A stretch of DNA of 64,000 nt from Streptomyces sp. NBC_00102 (GTDB lineage: Bacteria; Actinomycetota; Actinomycetes; Streptomycetales; Streptomycetaceae). The position numbers and the translations under genes are program-made. Location: the NCBI RefSeq assembly GCF_026343115.1, contig NZ_JAPEMC010000001.1, forward strand, positions 4,049,501 through 4,113,500. Direction: 5' to 3'. The notes beneath the pieces are model-generated. The model saw only the letters and a list, made by a program, of their open reading frames with translations, did not search any database and was not told the origin of the DNA. How positions within the stretch are numbered: position 1 is the stretch's first letter; each line of letters begins with the position of its first letter. Shown here piece by piece: positions 1-7,982 of the stretch.

Positions 1-1
1 C

Positions 2-844
2 CGATGCGAAAGCCGAGGAGTGCGGCCGTTCACCGTGGATGTGAACACGCCGTTCGGACCCAGCCTTGGGGCGACAGTGACCTCGATGCTGCTCGCCGCT
101 CGTGCGCCGGGAACGAGCCTGATCACCCATCCGTCCATCGAGCCGGAGGTCGCCGAGACTGCCCGGTTTCTCCAGGCGCGAGGGATTCACATCGCCTTAG
201 ACCAGGACGGCTTGCACGTGACGGGTAGCGACAGCGTGGGCGGAGGCACTTTTGCCGTGGCAGGCGACCGCATCGAGGCAGCGACCATGATGATGGCCGG
301 GGCCGCGACCGGGGGGAGCGTCCATCTCGACAACATCAGCGTCGGCGATCTCCCGACAGGGCTGACGGACGCCCTGTCCCGGGCCGGACTCGTCCTGACC
401 GACGACGAAGCCTCCGGCGGAGTTCGCTCCTCTCCGGTTGGACTGTTGCGTGGGGTGGAAACGGCGACGGGGCCGCACCCTGGGCTGCCCACCGACAGCG
501 CGCCCCAGCTTGGCGCCATGCTCACGCAGGCCGAAGGGGCCTCGCTGATCTCCGAGCGCGTCTACCCGCAGCGTGACACCCATGTGAGGGGACTTCGCGC
601 CTTCGGCGCAGACATTTCCTCCTCCGGCTCCTTGATCCGGATTCGAGGACCCGTGCGACTGCGCGGTGCGGACGCGGAGGCCGCCGACATTCGCGCGGTG
701 ACCTCTCTGCTGATTGCCGCCCTTGCAGCAGACGGGACCTCTACGATCCGGGGGATCTACCACCTCCGGCGCGGCTACGGCAACCTCCTGGACAACCTCG
801 CCACGCTGGGAGCCGTCATCGCAACGACCCCCGGAGGCCCTTGA
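2..844 (+). CDS. MurA-like enolpyruvyl transferase (5' end outside window)
   Basis: This is the C-terminal two thirds (about 280 codons) of a protein of the EPSP synthase / MurA family, whose MurA members transfer enolpyruvate from PEP to UDP-GlcNAc in the cytoplasm. The reading frame is open to the window edge, so the true start and the PEP-binding Cys region are not visible. MurA hallmarks that can be seen are GLPTDSAPQ (the family's FPTD-x-x-PQ with its catalytic Asp), ERVYPQRDTHVRGLRAFGADI, and the closing RRGYGNLL-x-LATLGA with the Arg-Gly-Tyr. Divergence from housekeeping MurA suggests a paralogue. A leucine at 197-199 is encoded by TTA, the rare codon read by the bldA tRNA. The stop overlaps the next start (TGATG). 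It could also act on another nucleotide substrate, as NikO/PolA-type enzymes do. Confidence 0.85.
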   Translation, partial: RCESRGVRPFTVDVNTPFGPSLGATVTSMLLAARAPGTSLITHPSIEPEVAETARFLQARGIHIALDQDGLHVTGSDSVGGGTFAVAGDRIEAATMMMAGAATGGSVHLDNISVGDLPTGLTDALSRAGLVLTDDEASGGVRSSPVGLLRGVETATGPHPGLPTDSAPQLGAMLTQAEGASLISERVYPQRDTHVRGLRAFGADISSSGSLIRIRGPVRLRGADAEAADIRAVTSLLIAALAADGTSTIRGIYHLRRGYGNLLDNLATLGAVIATTPGGP

Positions 845-1884
845 TGTCTGTTGTCCCGTTCACTGCCGAAGACGCCGCTCGACTCCAGGACTCTCTCGAG
901 CAGGTCGTTGCGGACGGCGCTACCCCTGGTGGTGTGCTCGCCTTCGGCACCCTGGACGCCGTCCCCAGGTTCCTGTCCGCCGGCCGAATCGCATTCGAGT
1001 GCGGCGACGCGGAGCCTGACCGGCACACTGCGTACGACATCGCCTCGCTGACAAAGGTGGTAGCCACCTGGCCTCTGATCGGTCAGGCTCTCCAGGATGG
1101 CCTTCTTGACCTGGACGCACCGATCCGCGACTTCCTGCCTCCGATGCGCAGCGAGACGCCCAGCGCTGAGCCCTCCGTCCGCCAGCTTCTCGCCCACACT
1201 TCGGGGCTGCGGGCTTCCACTCGCCTCGATCACTACCGCGGCGCAGAACTACCGTTGCATGAACTTCTGTGCCGGGAGCCCCTCGAAGACACGTCAGGAC
1301 AGCACCGGTACATCAACCGCGGCTACATTCTTCTCGGCCTGGCTCTCACTCACCTTCGCCACCGCTCGCTCGACCAGCTCACCGACAGCCTGTGGCACGC
1401 CCTCGGCATGAACGACACCGTATTCGGGCCCGTTACCCGTACTCGTCAGGTCGCGCCAACGGAGCAGCGCATCCCCGGCGCCCCGCGCATCTGGGGCGCG
1501 GCCCATGACGACAACGCAGTTCTTCTCGGTGGCGTCGCTGGCCATGCTGGTGTCTTCTCCACCCCTGCCGACCTTGCCGTCTACGCGCAGCGGCTGCTGA
1601 CCGCCCACGTAGGGGGTGACGAGACGGCGCTCGGCTCGTGGCTGCAGGACAGCCTCGTTCCCCAGACTCCGATCGAGCCGGGCCTGGATCGAGGCCTGTC
1701 CTGGATCCTCGCCGCCGGGGGACGCGTGGCTTACCACCACGGCTTCACCGGTACCAGCCTCTACCTCGCCCCCGACACCGGCCGCTACCTCGTCCTCTGC
1801 ACCAACGCCGTTTATCACGGCAACGCCCGCACGCGCATTGCACCGCTCCGCGCTCTCGCGATCAAGACTGTCTCTGCCACCTGA
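844..1884 (+). CDS. Serine hydrolase, class C beta-lactamase / DD-peptidase family
   Basis: A 346-residue protein of the penicillin-recognising serine hydrolase family. The nucleophile motif SLTK is at residues 68-71, a YIN triad lies near residue 155 in RYINRGYILLG, and a HHGFTGTS segment near the C-terminus matches the H/K-x-G motif. GGVAGHAGVFST is also typical of the family. No signal peptide or membrane segment is obvious, so it may be cytoplasmic, which is unusual for a DD-carboxypeptidase. ATG at 844 is preferred; it overlaps the preceding stop, and an in-frame TTG lies at 841. It sits between murA-like and murB-like genes, so a role on a muropeptide or related amide/ester is inferred. 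Substrate unknown. Confidence 0.85.
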   Translation: MSVVPFTAEDAARLQDSLEQVVADGATPGGVLAFGTLDAVPRFLSAGRIAFECGDAEPDRHTAYDIASLTKVVATWPLIGQALQDGLLDLDAPIRDFLPPMRSETPSAEPSVRQLLAHTSGLRASTRLDHYRGAELPLHELLCREPLEDTSGQHRYINRGYILLGLALTHLRHRSLDQLTDSLWHALGMNDTVFGPVTRTRQVAPTEQRIPGAPRIWGAAHDDNAVLLGGVAGHAGVFSTPADLAVYAQRLLTAHVGGDETALGSWLQDSLVPQTPIEPGLDRGLSWILAAGGRVAYHHGFTGTSLYLAPDTGRYLVLCTNAVYHGNARTRIAPLRALAIKTVSAT

Positions 1885-1899
1885 CCAAAGGAGGCCCCC

Positions 1900-2940
1900 A
1901 TGGGCGAGCTCCTTGCCGACCACACCACGTTGCGTCTCGGTGGACCTGCCGATCGGTTCCTTACCCATACCGACCCCGCTGCCTGGCCCGATCTCGCCCG
2001 CGCTCTGCGCGATGACGATTCGGCGTTCTTCGTGCTCGGCGGTGGAAGTAACACCCGGGCAGCCGACCTTGGTTACCCGGGCACTGTTCTTCGTATGGCC
2101 ACCCGGGGCATCACCGCGCGCCCCCTCGGTGACGGATTGATCGAGGTGGTTGCCCAGGCAGGAGAACCACTCGCGTCGCTCGTCGCCTTCAGCGTCGCCG
2201 AGGGGCTGTCCGGCATCGAGTACCTCGGTGGTATTCCGGGCACCTGCGGCGCCGCCCCCGTCCAGAACACCGGGGCATACGGCCAACAGATGTCCGACAC
2301 CCTCGTCCGCATCACCGTTCACGACCGGTTGCGCGGTCACACCGTTGAACTCAGTCCTGAGGATTGCGGTTTCAGCTACCGCACCAGCATCTTCAAAGCT
2401 TGTCCCGGCCGATGGACGATCCTCGCGATCACTCTGCGTCTCATCCGAAGCGTGTGGGCAGCTCCCGTCCTGTATCAACACCTGGCCACGGCCCTGGACG
2501 TTACCCCCGGGGCTCGGCCGCCGCTTGCCGAGGCCGCCCATGCGGTGATTGCAGACCGGTCGAATCGCGGGCTGGCGTTGCCGGCTTCCGGCCCTGACGC
2601 CCGTCAGGCGGGCTCGGTCTTCCTGAACCCGGTAGTTGACCGCGCGCAGGCCACCGCTGTCCGTGCTGCTGGTGGTCCGGTCCGCCGTGATCAGGCAGGT
2701 CAGCTGTGGGCGAGTGCCGGATGGCTCGTGGAACAGGCTGGACACCGACCCGGCAGCAGAGTCGGGCTGGGCGTGTACTGCTCCACTGTCCGGAGTCTGA
2801 CGTTGACCGTCCGCCATGGGGCCACGTCCCATGCCTTCAGCGAGGCTCTCCGGATGCTGGCCGACGAGATTCATGGCACGTACGGCATCCAGTTGCGGCC
2901 TGAACCCGTCGTGCCCATGAGCGGCAGAGCTAAGCGGTAG
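1900..2940 (+). CDS. MurB-like UDP-N-acetylenolpyruvoylglucosamine reductase
   Basis: A 346-residue type I MurB homologue. MurB reduces the MurA product with NADPH and bound FAD to give UDP-MurNAc. Visible motifs in order are TTLRLGGPA, LGGGSNTRAAD, GLSGIEYLGGIPGTCGAAPVQNTGAYGQ (FAD site), CGFSYRTSIFK, AGSVFLNP with the catalytic Ser, AGWLVEQAG, and a terminal PEPVV with the acid residue, so it looks catalytically complete. It starts 15 bp after the hydrolase behind a strong AAAGGAGG ribosome site. Together with the murA-like gene it covers two consecutive steps to UDP-MurNAc, probably a second dedicated set beside the housekeeping pair. The trio is visibly less G/C-rich at third positions than the core genes to the right. 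Confidence 0.9.
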   Translation: MGELLADHTTLRLGGPADRFLTHTDPAAWPDLARALRDDDSAFFVLGGGSNTRAADLGYPGTVLRMATRGITARPLGDGLIEVVAQAGEPLASLVAFSVAEGLSGIEYLGGIPGTCGAAPVQNTGAYGQQMSDTLVRITVHDRLRGHTVELSPEDCGFSYRTSIFKACPGRWTILAITLRLIRSVWAAPVLYQHLATALDVTPGARPPLAEAAHAVIADRSNRGLALPASGPDARQAGSVFLNPVVDRAQATAVRAAGGPVRRDQAGQLWASAGWLVEQAGHRPGSRVGLGVYCSTVRSLTLTVRHGATSHAFSEALRMLADEIHGTYGIQLRPEPVVPMSGRAKR

Positions 2941-3156
2941 TTGACCAGGGAGCCGTAGCGGGGCGGCCCACGTGATGAACCAGAGCCCGAAGCGATCCAA
3001 GCGAAGGTCCCTGACCCTGCCGGTCGCGGCACGCGAGCGAGGAGAGATTCAGCCGCCAGTTTTCCGACCGGACCGGGTGAGCTCGGTGGGAACTCCAGAT
3101 CGCACGGTTCTAGGACGAAGCCCGTTCGGCGGCGAGCACTGCTGATCTTGTCCGTG

Positions 3157-3453
3157 TCAGACCTGCGGGGCCGAGTCGGAGCTCCGGGCCGTGACGCGCG
3201 CGCCGGGGCCGGTGCCGTGGGTGTCCGCGCCCGCGACGGGCGGGGCGTAGAGCGGCCCGAACGCCGCGTACGCGTCGTCGAGGATCTCCTGGGCCGTGAC
3301 CAGCGTCCGCTCCCCGGCCAGGCGGAGCGCCTGGTGGGTGTACGGGGAGGGCGGGGAGGGGTGGCGCCGGCGCCACCAGCTCGCGCCCACGGCGTACGCG
3401 CCACTGGCGAGGACCACGGCGGGGACGGACAGGATCGGCAGCACATCGCCCAC
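3157..3453 (-). CDS. Small conserved membrane-anchored protein
   Basis: A 98-residue protein of unknown function. The GTG start has an AGGAGG site 6 nt upstream. An N-terminal hydrophobic stretch (VLPILSVPAVVLASGAYAVG, residues about 3-22) is followed by WWRRR, suggesting one membrane anchor with the rest inside the cell. The remainder (YTHQALRLAGERTLVTAQEILDDAYAAFGPLYAPP) is soluble and mildly helical. It is read in the same direction as the upstream conserved hypothetical gene, with a 232-bp gap that contains no convincing gene. This small pair marks the switch from the accessory trio to core-like sequence. Confidence 0.6.
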   Translation of the reverse strand: MGDVLPILSVPAVVLASGAYAVGASWWRRRHPSPPSPYTHQALRLAGERTLVTAQEILDDAYAAFGPLYAPPVAGADTHGTGPGARVTARSSDSAPQV

Positions 3454-3685
3454 AGCGGGACCTCCTTCAGCGGATGTCCTCTTGTGTCGGCAGGTTCCGG
3501 GGCCCGGCTGGAGATCGTTCTTCGGCCAATGAATGGCCGGATGACTACTGATGGATGCGCAGGGCGAGCAGCCGCGCTCCGGTGCACCCCGGCGTGCGCG
3601 TGAGCGTCGCGTGCGTCCGGCAGGTCGTTCGGTGCGCCCAGTGCGTCGCTTGCGTGCGTGCGGTGCGTCCAGCGCTTCGCGTGCG

Positions 3686-4117
3686 TCAGGGCCACACCAG
3701 GCAGTACGCCTGGTGGCCCGCGTCGTGCAGGCGGACGGAGAAGTCCTGCCACTCGTGGAGGAGGCGGTAGACGTTGAAGGCGTCGCGCGGGCCTCCCCGG
3801 TCGGGGACGGTCGACCATATGAAAGCCGCCGCGCCCACCGTCTCCTCGCCCACGTCACGCAGGGGGTCGACCACGGTCATCGGCAGCTTCACCACCGCGT
3901 AGTCGGGGTGGAGGACGACGAGCTCCAGCGGCGGGACCTGGTGCAGCGGGATTCCCTGTATCCCGGTGAGGACCATGGCCGCCACCGTCTCCGGCTTGAT
4001 CTTGGTGAACATGCCCCCCATGCCCAGCTCGTCGCCGCCCAGCTCCTCCGGGCGCATCGAGATGGGCACGCGTGCGGCGGTCGCCCCGTCCGGGGCGCCG
4101 AAGTACTTGTAGGTCAC
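3686..4117 (-). CDS. Conserved actinobacterial protein of unknown function
   Basis: A 143-residue protein with no signal peptide. GTG at 4117 (VTYKYFGAPDGATAARVPISMRPEELGGDELGMGG) is chosen because the sequence upstream of it is Arg/Gly-rich and looks non-coding. The middle TIKPETVAAMVLTG-like segment and the C-terminal RLLHEWQDFSVRLHDAGHQAYCLVWP are well structured and look conserved. From memory, proteins like this sit next to hemL in other Streptomyces, so the gene appears to be core. No catalytic motif was recognised and no function is proposed. Confidence 0.65.
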   Translation of the reverse strand: MTYKYFGAPDGATAARVPISMRPEELGGDELGMGGMFTKIKPETVAAMVLTGIQGIPLHQVPPLELVVLHPDYAVVKLPMTVVDPLRDVGEETVGAAAFIWSTVPDRGGPRDAFNVYRLLHEWQDFSVRLHDAGHQAYCLVWP

Positions 4118-4560
4118 CCCCACCCGGCCACCGCTCCTGATCCCGGGACCGCCGCCGGTCTCCGGGACCGGTCTGCTGCCCTGTACGCGTTCAGCATCGC
4201 GCCGGTGCCGCCCCCGCCGCGCAGGCTCGGGCCCCAGGCCGTCGGTGCCTTCGCCCACTCCGCCACCGCGATGCATATTTCATCCACCCGACTACTTCTT
4301 AGGAGACACAGCCCCACCGCGCAACCCGATCATCGTGTCAGTGACCTCCCCACCAGGCGTGCGGCGAAACACCTGCCCGCGAGTCCGCGCGCGCCTCTGA
4401 CACCATGGCATGTGTGAGCTTTCCCCATGACGCCCCAGTTTCGCAGACGCGAGGGGGCTGACGCCCTTTCGTGATAACAGGGGTGCGCGCTCCTCGCTCA
4501 CCGGTGGCCGCGAAGTCCCCACCAGCCCTCCGACCCCCCGAATCGCAGATCAGGACCAAA
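4118..4560. other. Intergenic region upstream of hemL
   Basis: About 440 bp between the divergent conserved hypothetical gene and hemL. No convincing coding sequence is present. It must hold the promoters of both flanking genes, but no clear -35/-10 pair could be assigned. It contains a 19-nt stretch (4432-4450) that matches 17 of 19 positions with the first codons of hemL (4579-4597), in the same phase but closed by a stop shortly after. An in-frame extension of hemL back to 4471 is open but reads as low-complexity Pro/Arg sequence. Confidence 0.5.
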
Positions 4561-5868
4561 GTGGCGTATTCATACGAAGCCCCAGTTTCACAGTCGCTCT
4601 TCGACCGCGCGTCCGCCGTGACGCCCGGTGGCGTGAACTCGCCGGTGCGCGCCTTCAACGCCGTCGGCGGTACGCCCCGGTTCATGGTGTCCGGCACCGG
4701 TCCGTACCTCACCGACGCCGACGGCCGCGAGTACGTCGACCTCGTCTGCTCGTGGGGGCCGATGATCCTCGGCCACGCCCACCCCGAGGTCATCGGCGCC
4801 GTTCAGGCGGCGGTCGGCCGGGGCACCTCCTTCGGTACGCCGGGCGAGGGCGAGGTCGCGCTCGCCGAGGAGATGGTCGCCCGCGTCGAGCCCGTCGAGC
4901 AGGTGCGCCTGGTCTCGTCCGGCACCGAGGCGACCATGTCCGCGATCCGGCTGGCCCGCGGCTTCACCGGCCGGGCCAAGGTCGTGAAGTTCGCCGGCTG
5001 CTACCACGGCCACGTCGACGCGCTGCTGGCCGCCGCCGGCTCCGGCGTCGCCACCTTCGCGCTGCCCGACACCCCCGGGGTGACCGGCGCGCAGGCCGGG
5101 GACACCCTGGTGCTGCCGTACAACGACCTGGAGGCCGTCCGCGCCGCCTTCGCCGCGCACCCCGGCGAGATCGCCTGTGTGATCACCGAGGCGGCCGCGG
5201 GCAACATGGGCGTCGTCCGGCCGGTGGACGGCTTCAACGCCGGGCTCAAGGAGCTGTGCGCCGCCAACGGCGCGCTGTACATCTCCGACGAGGTCATGAC
5301 CGGATTCCGTACCTCGAAGGCCGGCTGGTACGGCGTCGACGGCGTCCGCCCCGACCTGATGACCTTCGGCAAGGTCATGGGCGGCGGCTTCCCGGCCGCG
5401 GCCTTCGGCGGTCGCGCCGACGTCATGGCGTACCTCGCCCCGGCCGGCCCCGTCTACCAGGCGGGCACCCTCTCCGGGAACCCGATCGCCACCGCCGCCG
5501 GCCTCGCGCAGCTGCGGCTGCTCGACGACGCCGCGTACGCGAAGGTCGACGCGGTCTCCGCCGAGCTCCAGGGCCTGGTCAGCGGCGCGCTCAGCAAGGA
5601 GGGCGTCGCGCACCACGTGTCCACGGCGAGCAACATGTTCTCCGTGTTCTTCACCGACGAGCCGGTCCGGAACTACGCCGACGCGAAGAAGCAGGAGGCG
5701 TTCCGCTACACCGCCTTCTTCCACTCGATGCTGTCCCAGGGCGTCTACCTGCCGCCCTCGGCGTTCGAGTCCTGGTTCGTCTCCACCGCCCACGACTCGC
5801 GGGCCGTCGAGCGCATCGCCGACGCCCTGCCCGCCGCCGCCCGCGCCGCCTCGGAGGCCACCGCATGA
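4561..5868 (+). CDS. hemL: Glutamate-1-semialdehyde 2,1-aminomutase
   Basis: Converts glutamate-1-semialdehyde to 5-aminolevulinate in the C5 route to haem. At 435 residues it has the usual family length. Class III aminotransferase features are clear: [10 protein letters not shown] near the N-terminus, [13 protein letters not shown], the PLP-phosphate-binding [15 protein letters not shown], the DEVMTGFR Asp, and the Schiff-base lysine K271 in [15 protein letters not shown] at 4561 gives the conserved N-terminus ([23 protein letters not shown]); a longer in-frame start at 4471 would add 30 residues of low-complexity sequence. The stop overlaps the next gene's ATG (ATGA), indicating coupling. 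Confidence 0.96.
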   Translation: MAYSYEAPVSQSLFDRASAVTPGGVNSPVRAFNAVGGTPRFMVSGTGPYLTDADGREYVDLVCSWGPMILGHAHPEVIGAVQAAVGRGTSFGTPGEGEVALAEEMVARVEPVEQVRLVSSGTEATMSAIRLARGFTGRAKVVKFAGCYHGHVDALLAAAGSGVATFALPDTPGVTGAQAGDTLVLPYNDLEAVRAAFAAHPGEIACVITEAAAGNMGVVRPVDGFNAGLKELCAANGALYISDEVMTGFRTSKAGWYGVDGVRPDLMTFGKVMGGGFPAAAFGGRADVMAYLAPAGPVYQAGTLSGNPIATAAGLAQLRLLDDAAYAKVDAVSAELQGLVSGALSKEGVAHHVSTASNMFSVFFTDEPVRNYADAKKQEAFRYTAFFHSMLSQGVYLPPSAFESWFVSTAHDSRAVERIADALPAAARAASEATA

Positions 5869-6554
5869 GCGAGAACGGTTCCCAGGACATCACCGTCGTC
5901 CACCTGATGCGCCACGGCGAGGTGCACAACCCGGAGGGCGTGCTCTACGGACGCAAGCCCGGGTACCACCTCTCCGAGCTGGGCCGGAAGATGGCCGACC
6001 GGGTCGCCGAGCACCTGGCCCAGCGCGACATCCGCCACGTCGTCGCCTCCCCGCTGGAGCGCGCCCAGGAGACCGCCACCCCGATCTCCACGGCGCACGG
6101 GCTGGACCTCGCCACGGACGAGCGGCTGATCGAGGCCGCCAACGTCTTCGAGGGCAAGACCTTCGGCGTCGGCGACGGCGCGCTGCGCAACCCGGACAAC
6201 TGGAAGCACCTCACCAACCCGTTCAAGCCCTCCTGGGGCGAGCCGTACGTCGAGCAGGTCGTACGGATGATGGGCGCGCTGGACGCCGCGCGCGACGCGG
6301 CCCGGGGCCACGAGGCGGTCTGCGTCAGCCACCAGCTGCCGATCTGGATCGTGCGCAGCTTCGTGGAGCGCCGCCGGCTCTGGCACGACCCGCGCAAGCG
6401 GCAGTGCACCCTCGCCTCGCTGACCAGCTTCACCTACCAGGGCGACAAGATCGTCTCGGTGGGCTACTCCGAGCCCGCCCGCGACCTGGTGCCCGCGCAC
6501 CTGCTCGCCGGGGCGAAGCCGGTGAAGGGCAAGTCGAAGGCGTTCGGCGCCTGA
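5865..6554 (+). CDS. Histidine phosphatase family protein (phosphoglycerate-mutase-like)
   Basis: A 229-residue member of the histidine phosphatase superfamily. The phospho-acceptor motif LMRHGE puts R16-H17-G18 at the N-terminus, [13 protein letters not shown] supplies the second phosphate-binding Arg, and [13 protein letters not shown] supplies the second catalytic His. The extra sequence between them ([20 protein letters not shown]) resembles broad-specificity phosphatases more than true mutases. It is translationally coupled to hemL by ATGA, an arrangement I recall as conserved in Streptomyces, but nothing in the sequence shows a substrate or a direct haem role. A strong hairpin follows the stop codon. 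Confidence 0.85.
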   Translation: MSENGSQDITVVHLMRHGEVHNPEGVLYGRKPGYHLSELGRKMADRVAEHLAQRDIRHVVASPLERAQETATPISTAHGLDLATDERLIEAANVFEGKTFGVGDGALRNPDNWKHLTNPFKPSWGEPYVEQVVRMMGALDAARDAARGHEAVCVSHQLPIWIVRSFVERRRLWHDPRKRQCTLASLTSFTYQGDKIVSVGYSEPARDLVPAHLLAGAKPVKGKSKAFGA

Positions 6555-6567
6555 GTGCCGCATGACG

Positions 6568-6613
6568 GATCCCGGGGGCGGGCCACTCACCGTGGTCCGC
6601 CCCCGGGATCTTT
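6568..6613 (+). terminator. Rho-independent-type terminator after the hemL operon
   Basis: A perfect 14-bp G/C-rich stem (arms 6568-6581 and 6597-6610) that can be lengthened by further pairs into the loop, followed by TTT. It lies between the + strand hemL/phosphatase operon and the - strand phosphatase gene, so it can stop transcription from both sides. Confidence 0.8.
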
Positions 6614-6628
6614 CGTGGACGGGGACGC

Positions 6629-7831
6629 TCAGCCCTCCGGGCCGCCCTTCTCGCCGAACCAGTCGAGGCAGACGACCAGCGCGTCGTCCTCCGGCTCCGC
6701 GTCGCGGTGCTCGGCCAGGGCGCGCAGCACGGCCCTGGGCACGGACGGGGCGTGCAGCAGGCTCGCCGCCTGGATGGCCCGGGCCAGTGCCCGTTCGCCG
6801 TACGGCTCGCCCGCCCGGTTCCCCGCCGCGTAGACCCCGTCGCTGACGAAGACCAGCCGGTCCCCGGGGAGTACCTGGAACTCCTGGACCACGTAGGCGG
6901 TCTCGTCGAACATGCCGAGGGGGAGCTGCGCCTCCAGGTCGATCCGCTCCACGGTCTTGCCACGCCTGCGCCAGAGCTGCGGGGACCCGGCGTCGACCAC
7001 CTGGACGTTGCCGGTGGCCAGCTCGAAGGTGAGCAGCAGCGTCGACACGTGCGAGGCGCCCCGGTACTCGGCGTACAGCGCCTGGTCCGCGAGGGCCGCC
7101 TGGTCCGCGATGCCGATGCCGGCCCGGCGGGCGTTGCGCAGGGCGTTGACGGCGAGGTTGGTGAGGAGGGATGCCTCGATGCCCTCGCCCATGCCGTTGG
7201 TGACGGTGAGGGTGAGCGTGTCGGCGGTGGTGGACCAGTCGAAGTTGTCGCCGTGGATCGCGTACGCCGGCTCCAGCTGGGCGCCTATGGCGTACTCGGG
7301 CCGCGAACACGCCCGGGCGGGCAGCAGCTGCCACTGCATCTCGGCGGCGAGGGTCAGCCGGCTGACCCGGCGGGCCCGCAGATAGAGGTCGGTGTCGCGC
7401 TCGGCGACGATGATCTCGTGGCCGAGGAGCTGGGCGATCTCGGTGAGGTCGTGGACGGCGGCGGTCGTGCGCCGCTCCCGGGGCAGTCCCACGGTGAGGA
7501 CGCCGAGCCGGTCGCCCCGTACCGTCACCGGCAGGTGGAGCACGACCGTTCCGTCCCGCCCCGGTGCGGTGCGTTCGTACGGGGTCTGGCTGCCGAAGGC
7601 ACGGCCCTCCGGGCTGCCGTTGACCGGCACCGGGCCCTCGGTCCGCGCAGGGGCGTCGACCGGCTGGAGCACCGTCAGGCTGTAGTCGGCCATCAGCAGT
7701 TCGATGCCCGTGGCGCCGTAGTGCTCGGCCAGGGCCGCACGCGCGGCCTCCACCAGCGCGTGCGGCGCGGCGGTACGCAGGGCGCGTTCCACGGCCAGGT
7801 AGTTCGTCACAGTTCGGTCGGCTTTCTTCAC
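6629..7831 (-). CDS. GAF-type / SpoIIE-like PP2C phosphatase with degenerate metal motif
   Basis: A 400-residue soluble protein. The N-terminal half (to about residue 170) resembles a GAF sensor; the C-terminal half is a SpoIIE/RsbU-type PP2C domain, a family that dephosphorylates anti-anti-sigma factors. The metal-binding motifs are only partly kept: the usual GGDFYD reads HGDNFDW, the usual GDVSGHG reads TNGMGEG with Asn in place of Asp, while the terminal EPEDDALVVCLDWFG retains its acidic pair. It may have low activity or act by binding. GTG at 7831 is used, with GTG at 7810 as alternative; neither has a strong ribosome site. The response-regulator phosphatase gene lies just upstream on the same strand. 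Confidence 0.75.
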   Translation of the reverse strand: MKKADRTVTNYLAVERALRTAAPHALVEAARAALAEHYGATGIELLMADYSLTVLQPVDAPARTEGPVPVNGSPEGRAFGSQTPYERTAPGRDGTVVLHLPVTVRGDRLGVLTVGLPRERRTTAAVHDLTEIAQLLGHEIIVAERDTDLYLRARRVSRLTLAAEMQWQLLPARACSRPEYAIGAQLEPAYAIHGDNFDWSTTADTLTLTVTNGMGEGIEASLLTNLAVNALRNARRAGIGIADQAALADQALYAEYRGASHVSTLLLTFELATGNVQVVDAGSPQLWRRRGKTVERIDLEAQLPLGMFDETAYVVQEFQVLPGDRLVFVSDGVYAAGNRAGEPYGERALARAIQAASLLHAPSVPRAVLRALAEHRDAEPEDDALVVCLDWFGEKGGPEG

Positions 7832-7982
7832 CAGAGTGCTGCTCGGGGGCGAGCAGAGTAACGGGACCAGGGGGTGTCCGGAGCGCCCCGGACGGGCCTT
7901 CGGGACCGGGCCGCTCCGACGGCGGAGCGCCGGCCGGGGTGTCACCGGGCGGGGCGGGGCGTGGCCGGTGAGGGCGCCGCCG

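Noticed and set aside
4752..5864. Upstream extension of the histidine phosphatase frame through hemL
   Set aside because: The extension is Arg-rich shadow sequence of hemL; the ATGA overlap start gives the proper RHG-containing N-terminus.
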